From Euperipatoides rowelli (lineage: Eukaryota > Onychophora > Udeonychophora > Euonychophora > Peripatopsidae), in assembly GCA_003024985.2 (NCBI GenBank), contig PXIH01S0010769.1: 14,961 bases of DNA; one strand, given 5' to 3'. Of this stretch, positions 9,355 through 14,961 are shown one piece after another. The notes below the pieces were generated by a model that did not search any database, had not been told where the DNA came from, and worked only from the letters and a program-made list of their open reading frames with translations. Positions within the stretch are counted from its first letter, which is position 1. Each line of letters opens with the position of its first letter. Made by a program: the position numbers and the translations under genes.

Positions 9355-9477
9355 GGGATCTACATGGATCAGATGTAAAACTATTGAGGTTTAACGGGAT
9401 CTACATGGATCATATGTAAAACTATTGAGGTTTAACGGGATCTACATGGATCAGATGTAAAACTATTGAGGTTTAAC
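9355..9477 (+). repeat. Three 41-bp direct tandem repeats in the LINE 3' UTR
   Basis: Units at 9355-9395, 9396-9436 and 9437-9477 begin GGGATCTACATGGATC. Units 1 and 3 are identical, and unit 2 differs at one base (CATATG instead of CAGATG). The array lies 30 bp after the ORF2 stop. Confidence 0.95.
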
Positions 9478-9667
9478 CGTGTACAGTGATAAATGGTTAA
9501 ATGCAAAAATGGTTGCCTTTTATAATATTTATATTGCTGAGAATATTTAATTGTGTTTAATTTAAGTATGATCTGTATTGATTGGTGGAAATGTTTGGGC
9601 TGAGGGGTTGTATGGGTCTTTTGCTTGGAATAAGTACATTTGTGTAATTTATGTTGTGTTTATGTTG

Positions 9668-9715
9668 AATAAAGCAAAGGGTAAAAATCCCTTTAAAAAA
9701 ATAAAATAATAATTA
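9668..9715 (+). terminator. LINE 3' end: polyA signal, small hairpin and A-rich tail
   Basis: AATAAA is at 9668-9673. AAAGGG (9676-9681) pairs with CCCTTT (9689-9694) around a 7-nt loop. An A-rich tail with AATAAAATAATAA follows. This is the expected 3' end of a LINE transcript. Target-site duplication was not found. Confidence 0.65.
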
Positions 9716-10548
9716 CTTAAACATGTTTTTCTTTTTTTTTCTTTTTTTGTCTTTAATTAGATAAAATATGAAAGTGAAAATAATTCACACCAGGTGTAGC
9801 CTATAGAAATCAAAATGCATATTATTTTTATTATAAGTGTAGCAAAATATTTAATTGTTCAAAGAAATTACCAATTCATTTTTAATTTTGTATTTTAATT
9901 TTTAATAAAATGAAATAAAAATAATAATAATAATAACTTGTCTACATTCATCATATAAGAAATAACTCAAACGCAATTCGGGTTTAATTAGCCTAAAATT
10001 CTAGCTAATAATATTTATTCGTTATGAAAATTAACAATAAAAAATTTATAACATTAATAAGATCACCAGCAATCATTCACAAGCACACAGACATATCTAA
10101 ATTTAGCCAACCTATGATACTAGATAAATAACTACCTTTGCAAATAATGTTTTATATTTATTATTTATTTATTTACAATATTTTTTTAAAAAAAGTCCTT
10201 TATTGTTGGAATGACTTAGGTTGCTGAACAAATAGTTCATTATGTAGAATGTCTATAAATTTTTCAAGAGTAGGCTATCGAAGATTAGGAAATAATTTAA
10301 TCGAAATTATTCATGGGAATTCTTGAATTACAGGTAAACAAATTTATTATAGAATGTAGACTGTTGGAGGAATAGAGATATTGATTTGGATACAGACTAT
10401 TGAAGAAACCTTATAAGATATTGTTTGTAAGAACATTTTTTAGTTTTCTATACACTGAGTTTAGAAAAAATTGTTAAACGGAGGAGTTAATTGTTATTTT
10501 TTAAAAAAATTAGATTTTTGTACAGGAATTTTATTAAGTTCTGGTCTC

Positions 10549-10636
10549 AACTGGCCAGAATTCGGCCTTGGCGAGAATTTGGTTAAGGTCGATCTGAGCC
10601 AGTTAAAATTATTTGAGTCGAAGATTTTATACTGGC
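10549..10636 (+). repeat. Competing inverted repeats (possible folded RNA or relic element)
   Basis: GCCAGTT (10598-10604) can pair upstream with AACTGGC (10549-10555). That stem extends to AACTGGCCAGA against TCTGAGCCAGTT with one bulge. The same segment can instead pair downstream: GCCAGTTAAAAT (10598-10609) against ATTTTATACTGGC (10624-10636) with one bulge. A small AATTC/GAATT stem lies inside the first loop. The region is GC-richer than its surroundings. No tRNA or known RNA shape was recognised. Confidence 0.45.
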
Positions 10637-11720
10637 TTAAATTTTCCTCATATATAAAAATCTTAAAATTAGGCTATAGAAATTTTCATTTGATGCTCAA
10701 CTTTTCTGCTATGAGATTGGATGACTGTCTGGTTTGAGAATCAATCTGCTAAAATTATATTTTTCTAAATTTCAACAAGAAGTGAACAAAACTAGGTTTG
10801 AATACAAAGTAAAATTGAAACTGTAATTAATTCAAATGAAATAGGAAGAGCAAGATTTTGTCGTGTTGAATAAATTTTAACAGGATTCCAAGAATAATCA
10901 AGGTGTGTATGATGAATAACAGTTTTTCATTAGATTGTGGTCTAATTAAAGCACAGACATTGGAAATAAAGTTTTTCAAACAATATACTTTTACGTGGAA
11001 AAATACTACAGGCTATGTTCTATATTGAACACTAAATATTCTGTGTATGAAATTAATTTCAATAACACATGAATTAACTTCAATCAGTTCACATATTTTA
11101 AAAGTTCTAAAATTAATCTCATTTTCCAAGAAGGAAATATTCTTAACTTTGTAGGTTAAATGTCATATTTTCTTTGAATTCAATTTCAATAATAGCAATT
11201 ATTGTAAAAATATATATTCTGATTTATACTGAAAGAATTACTCTCTGATTTTCTGTCATTAACGTTGACTTTCTACAAGCTACAACTTCTTTTATGGACA
11301 TAATATTTATTTACACAAATAATTTAAATTCTTTCTTCAGCTTATTTATGGTCAATATACACAATTTTTGGTTGAAAAACAGACTATAATAAACTACATC
11401 TTAGGAATTATATATTATGCTCAAAAATCAATTATGCTAAATTAATTTAATAACATTTAATTAATGATAAATTATATAATTAACTTATTTAAATATATTC
11501 TAAATAATTAATAATCATTAGATTGATATTAATCACAGCCCCACAATACACCTCACATATTTTTATCAACTTTTAACAATCTCAACATTAGTGATCCTTA
11601 TATTAATGAACTATAATTTCTGTTATTATTTATTTAGTTATTTAACATATTTTATTTTCAATTTATATATACAATTCCTGTTAGCACCATTACTCTACAT
11701 CTGCACATCTTTCTCTCTAG

Positions 11721-11773
11721 ATACCTGTACTATCTCGTTCATCCCCATACTTTCCACACTGGATGCCTAACAG
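11721..11773 (+). other. Candidate internal exon flanked by splice-like signals
   Basis: A polypyrimidine tract ending TTTCTCTCTAG (to 11720) precedes 53 bp that end ...AACAG|GTAAGC, a strong 5' splice consensus (donor GT at 11774). Two of the three plus frames are open across it (one reads IPVLSRSSPYFPHWMPN). The 53 bp are less AT-rich than the flanks. No partner exon or known protein was recognised, so this may be chance. Confidence 0.25.
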
Positions 11774-12059
11774 GTAAGCCAACACAGCAATGATTTCACC
11801 ATCACTCTACAATAATATCCTGATTAACGTGTATGGTTATCATGTCTCCTCCTTTGGGTAATTTTCTATTATCTTCCTTTATAATATGTCAGCATATTTT
11901 TAATGTATCGTCACATCGTCTATATTGGTGTTAATTAGAGTATACTAAAGTAGGCTAATGAATAAAAACTTGATAGTTATAGAATGCTTACTAGGGAAAC
12001 CATGCTCAAGCTAACTTTCTATCATCTAAAATATATTAATTAATCTTACCTCAGGTATA

Positions 12060-12530
12060 CTGACTGACATCAATTAAGTGTAGTTTGGAAATTTTAATGA
12101 CATCTTCATCTTTCCCTATATTCAATACAATAGAAGTTTATAAAAATCATGTATTAGCATATATGACTTCTTTGAATTAAAGGACATACCACAATCCAAA
12201 GAATCCTTTTTTTTTTCAATTGATAAACAGCATTTTGAACATTATCAGTTATAAAATTCCTAGATCCATTAACAACGACTGTTAGATCATCAATATATTT
12301 ATAAGAAAAATTAAATGTATACCTATATTATTAGTGGTAACAATAAAAATAAGCCCACCCAACACAGACCTTCTGGTATACCATTACTGCAAAAGAATAG
12401 AATATTATTCATATTATTGGGCAATCTAACAATCTGTCTTCTGTTATTCAAAAAAGACATCAACCACTTATATGGCTGATAAAATTTCCTTTTGACCCAG
12501 AACAAATTGTTATAAAATCGTTTTGGTGTA
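12060..12530 (-). pseudogene. RT palm fragment of another non-LTR retrotransposon
   Basis: The minus strand reads KWLMSFLNNRRQIVRL (about 12469-12422), then GIPEGLCWVGLFLLL. This matches 'W..SFL.NR.Q.V' followed by 'GVPQGS.LGPLLF', the motif B region of CR1/L2/jockey-type RTs. After a shift it continues YKYIDDLTVVV, with the catalytic box at 12286-12297. After a second shift at an A10 run near 12210-12219 it reads DCGMSFNSKKSYML, the motif D region ('GM.lN..Ks'). The end near 12060 is weak. Everything 5' of motif B is missing, so this is an internal piece. It differs from the RT at 4640-9715 and may be of the same general type as the scrap at 215-466, but the two do not overlap and cannot be compared. 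Confidence 0.75.
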
Positions 12531-13079
12531 AAATTAAAGGTCTGACTCTGCATAAAAACATATCCAACCTCTCCCCCACCCCCTCCTGATCCAATCAATT
12601 TTATGGCCACCATATTGGAAAAATGGCGGAATTGACAGTTTTTTTTTTTTGCATTTAAAAAACATCCTACCAATAAATGATAATATACTAAAATTAAAAA
12701 AACAATAAATTCTACACTAATTTGGTTCTTTGTTTTTTTGTTTTTTTTTTTGCTAAGATACAGCATTCACCTGTCATTGCACACGAAAGAATGTGTAATG
12801 TGTGACGTATTTCACATTTCTTATTTGCTCTTATGACAATCACATTTAATCATTCAGATTAAAATCTTACCCCATATATGTATATTAAAATTTTATTCAG
12901 TAATTATTTTTTAAAATAAAAAAAATTTTAAATTTGCTAATTGTAGGGTTAATATACCTGTTTTGGACATTGTACCTGTATTTGACACTTTTTTAAACCT
13001 GTTTTGAAGCTGAAGAACTAGGTTGGAAAATTCAACACAAGATGGATGGAAAAAACATATTCCAAGTTTCAATCAAAAG
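12531..13079. other. Non-coding, low-complexity stretch
   Basis: No gene is visible. It contains a C-rich patch (about 12570-12590), a T13 run, a local GGAAAAATGGCGG near a GGCCACCATATTGG, further T-rich runs (12730-12752), and three loose repeats beginning ACCTGT/ACCTGTTTTG between 12956 and 13015. The N-terminal exon of the following pseudogene may lie here, but I could not identify it. Confidence 0.5.
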
Positions 13080-13803
13080 ACAAGATTAAGTTAAAACTCT
13101 AATGTGTCTGCAAAAAGGAATAAAAATTGTGGAAGTACAGTAGATCTAGATCCTACAATCCTATTCTGGAGATTAATTAATATAGTTGAAAGAAATGGTG
13201 ACTTTCAAGAATACCTTAGATATGAACTTACACCAGAACCAACATCACTGTTTAAAGATACATTCATGAGGGAACCTGACAAAGCAAGTTTGGCTGTTGT
13301 ACTACTGAAGAACTTGCCTAACCAATCTCAGTTTGATAATCATTCACTTTTCATTCTGGATGGAGGTATACAGCTACATAAAGTATGATGGTGAATATGT
13401 GGTACTTACAAAACTGTTATAAATTAGTACCTCCAAACAATTCAACAACATTATGGCAAGGACAAAGTAATAGTTGTGTTGAGGGGTATGGAGAAGCTAG
13501 AACTAAAGATCATGAGCACCAGAGAATAACAATATATAATGTCTCTCCAAATGTTACTGTTACAGAAACTGGTAATATTTATCACAACCAAATTTCCTTT
13601 CTAGCTAATCTGTACAACAAGATCCAAGGATTGAGATGTTGATTTATCAATTAAGGACCAGTGGACATGTCACTCAAAAGGCTTCTGCTGATGCTGATAC
13701 AATTTTTGTGGCTGAAGCACTTTAACTGGCCTCTGAAGGGAAAGTAGTAACTGTGGTAGCAGATGACTTTGACATTCATGCTTATATATCATCTGAAACC
13801 ACA

Positions 13804-13896
13804 TATGGTCAATGTTTTTTTTTTTTACAGTTTTCTAATGTAAAACACAATATGGTCAATGTTTTTTTTTTTACAGTTTTCTAATGTAAAACACAA
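13804..13896 (+). repeat. 47/46-bp tandem duplication containing T11-12ACAG
   Basis: TATGGTCAATG, a T run, ACAGTTTTCTAATG and TAAAACACAA occur at 13804-13850 and again at 13851-13896, identical except for T-run length (12 then 11). Each copy has a polypyrimidine tract plus ACAG resembling a 3' splice site. It interrupts the pseudogene just after the ADDFD segment. Confidence 0.95.
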
Positions 13897-14052
13897 TTGG
13901 AAGGAGGTTTAACAAAATATATTATGCATTCAGTTGATATGCAAGTGTATGACCTCAAGTAATTTGACACTAGAGGAATGGGTGACTTGGGCAAAATGTT
14001 CCTGGTAAGATTATATACCATGGAAATGAAAATGACACTTAGGCTTCTCTCC

Positions 14053-14096
14053 GATACAAGGCCTATAAGCAAGTGATACAAGGCCTATAAGCAAGC
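14053..14096 (+). repeat. 22-bp tandem duplication inside the pseudogene
   Basis: GATACAAGGCCTATAAGCAAG is present at 14053-14074 and 14075-14096, with the final base T or C. It encodes the RYKAYKQ segment twice and, at 22 bp, shifts the frame. Confidence 0.95.
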
Positions 14097-14620
14097 GGCA
14101 GGTACAGGGATACTCCAGCCACAAAAACTACCACCAACAGAAAGAGCATCATTCTTCCATAGCCTACAGGTTTATCATCAGCTAGCAAGCAGCTCAGAAG
14201 ATGAAAGATTTAGACTTGGTTAGTTGGGGATGAAAGAAAACAAAGATTGGATTTGCACCAATCATGACAGATGATGTTATAGCCCCAGAAGACATTCTTA
14301 AAGTCATCAGGTGTAACTGCAAGACAACAACAATACACACATGTGAACTTTGCTCTGCACATTCAAGAAACATGGCGTTCAATGTGTGGCTGCTTGTGGA
14401 AACTGTAATGGAGAAGACTGTGATAACAAAGATGACCTATCTATAGACTTCTCAGGTGATGAAGATGAAAGTTATGATGATGGTTTAGTGACAGACAAAA
14501 TGTAAGAACAAATAATATGATCAATAAGATTACTAATAACAAGATTAATATTAAAAAAATAAAAATTATACTAACAAATTGCTAAAACTAAATATATTTG
14601 TACAAGTATCGTTATTTATA

Positions 14621-14650
14621 ACTAGCTGAAGTACCCGGTGTTGCCCGGCC
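14621..14650 (+). repeat. GC-rich 30-bp segment resembling the edge of a dispersed repeat
   Basis: ACTAGCTGAAGTACCCGGTG continuing TTGCCCGGCC stands out from AT-rich flanks. From memory, very similar strings (AGTACCCGGCGTTGCCCGGG) recur at the edge of dispersed repeats in invertebrate genomes. I cannot name the family. The minisatellite begins just after it. Confidence 0.4.
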
Positions 14651-14950
14651 ATTTTAGAACTTCACTCCCTCCATTATTCCTTAATGCTACTCTCCTCCTT
14701 AATCCCACCCTCCCTTAATCCCAATATACCTTCCTTAATTCAACCGTCCCTTAATCCCACCTTATCTCACTTAATCCCATCCATTTACCATCCTGTTAAT
14801 CCTACCTTATCTCACTTAAATCACCCATTTCTCTTAATCCCAATCTCCCTCCCCTCACAATCCCCTACTGTTTCCCGTCCCAATCTCACTCCATTAATTC
14901 AACCCTGTCCATTAATCCCACCTCATCTCACTTAATCCCATATGCCAAAT
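14651..14950 (+). repeat. G-depleted pyrimidine-rich minisatellite, core TTAATCCCA
   Basis: The core TTAATCCCA occurs seven times exactly, with variants TTAATCCTA and TTAATTCAA. A longer shared piece, ACCTTATCTCACTTAA, occurs twice, with a third near-copy. By hand count there are seven G in the 290 nt from 14651 to 14940. The array runs to near the window end, so its full length is unknown. Confidence 0.85.
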
Positions 14951-14961
14951 TTCCAGTTTGT

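Larger units (their letters stand above)
4640..9715 (+). mobile_element. Near full-length two-ORF LINE (tentatively L1/Tx1-like)
   Basis: A 5-kb unit has the order 5' leader (about 4640-4790), ORF1 (4791-6024), a 198-bp spacer, ORF2 (6223-9324), a 3' UTR with three 41-bp repeats, AATAAA, a hairpin and an A-rich tail (9695-9715). ORF2 has an N-terminal apurinic-type endonuclease, central RT and a C-terminal CCHC tail, an arrangement known from L1/Tx1-type LINEs. The clade call is inference. The 5' boundary is uncertain, because I could not find target-site duplications. Frameshifts and stops in both ORFs mean it is not autonomous. It lies directly downstream of a divergent LINE 3' end. Confidence 0.85.
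9716..12059. other. Gene-poor AT-rich region
   Basis: About 2.3 kb with no recognisable coding homology. It holds a T-rich tract (9725-9752), a short (AAT)n run (about 9917-9936), a nearly pure A/T stretch (11440-11530), and the two local features listed separately (10549-10636 and 11721-11773). The frame open at 10471-10737 has no recognisable protein pattern. Confidence 0.6.
13080..14505 (+). pseudogene. Degenerate member of an unnamed invertebrate family (PIN-like core, Cys-rich C-terminus)
   Basis: Pieces in shifting frames fit one protein. First come VDLDPTILFWRLI and YELTPEPTSLFKD, then LDGGIQLHKV, YLQTIQQHYGKDKVIVV and EGYGEARTKDHEHQRI. SFLANLYNKIQ is followed by SADADTIFVAEAL, a TAA (13723-13725) and VVTVVADDFDIHAYI. 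After a damaged middle come SLRYKAYKQ, ILQPQKLPPTERASFFHSLQ, APEDILKVIRCNCKT, and GVQCVAACGNCNGEDCDN with an acidic tail to TAA 14503-14505. From memory, this order is that of uncharacterised proteins repeated in many invertebrate genomes. The DAD...ADD.D acidic core suggests a PIN/FEN-like nuclease fold, which is inference; here the usual T of ADDTD is F. The middle, including the usual HAF.GCDTTS-type block, is lost or unreadable. The N-terminus is missing. Confidence 0.7.

Noticed and set aside
9355-9477. CRISPR-like array
   Set aside because: The repeats are contiguous, without unique spacers, and lie in a LINE 3' UTR of a eukaryotic genome.
10471-10737. Plus-strand open frame of 88 codons
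   Set aside because: No recognisable protein features. The start is arbitrary, the frame crosses the inverted repeats, and frames of this length occur by chance in several kb of DNA.
12560-12640. Regulatory cluster with ATGGCGG and CCATATTGG (YY1- or CArG-like)
   Set aside because: CCATATTGG is one base short of a CArG box, and single short motifs without a gene start are not evidence of a promoter.
12323-12766. A 147-codon minus-strand reading frame taken as one protein
   Set aside because: Only its last part (from about 12530 down) shows RT motifs. The first 80 residues come from T-rich and C-rich low-complexity DNA (poly-Lys, GSGGGGG) with no protein pattern.
14338-14446. Continuation of the frame after CNCKTTTIHTCELC as the real C-terminus
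   Set aside because: Family-like cysteines (GVQC, AACGNCNGEDC) resume in a neighbouring frame after about 14375, so the original frame is only open by chance beyond the shift.

Overview
This window looks like an AT-rich animal genome, most likely an invertebrate and plausibly an insect or other arthropod. It is not bacterial. There are long low-complexity AT tracts, no operon-like packing, and no intact protein-coding gene that I can defend. Nearly everything recognisable is decayed transposable element, plus one broken copy of an invertebrate gene family. I saw no rRNA, tRNA or CRISPR array. One base (5163) is ambiguous in the assembly.

Layout. 215-466 (+) is a scrap of the 3' end of a non-LTR retrotransposon reverse transcriptase (RT). 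It abuts, in opposite orientation, a truncated Ty3/gypsy-like LTR retrotransposon (481-3349, minus strand). That element keeps gag (coiled coil, capsid, CCHC knuckle), a shortened aspartic protease and the first two thirds of RT up to the YLDD motif. RNase H, integrase and recognisable LTRs are missing. 3350-3888 has no gene. A strong imperfect stem-loop lies at 3889-3938. 3925-4560 (+) is the 3' end of a second non-LTR element, with a zinc-binding RT tail.

4640-9715 (+) is a nearly full-length two-ORF LINE of about 5 kb. ORF1 has an RRM-like region and a Cys/His cluster. ORF2 has an apurinic-type endonuclease, RT, a zinc-binding tail and a WKVRN-type end. Three near-identical 41-bp tandem repeats sit in its 3' UTR, followed by AATAAA, a small terminal hairpin and an A-rich tail. 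It carries several frameshifts and stops. The two LINE proteins would normally act together in cis: ORF1 binds the transcript, and ORF2 nicks the target and copies the RNA there. This copy cannot do so as it stands.

9716-12060 is AT-rich and gene-poor. It contains one compact, GC-richer region with competing hairpins (10549-10636) and one candidate host exon flanked by good splice signals (11721-11773). 12060-12530 (minus) is a degraded RT palm fragment from yet another non-LTR element, with YIDD.

13080-14505 (+) is a frameshifted pseudogene of an unnamed protein family scattered in invertebrate genomes. It has an acidic, PIN-like 'DAD...ADD.D' core and a cysteine-rich C-terminus, and it is interrupted by two short tandem duplications. 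The window ends in a G-depleted minisatellite built on TTAATCCCA (14651-14950), introduced by a 30-bp GC-rich segment.
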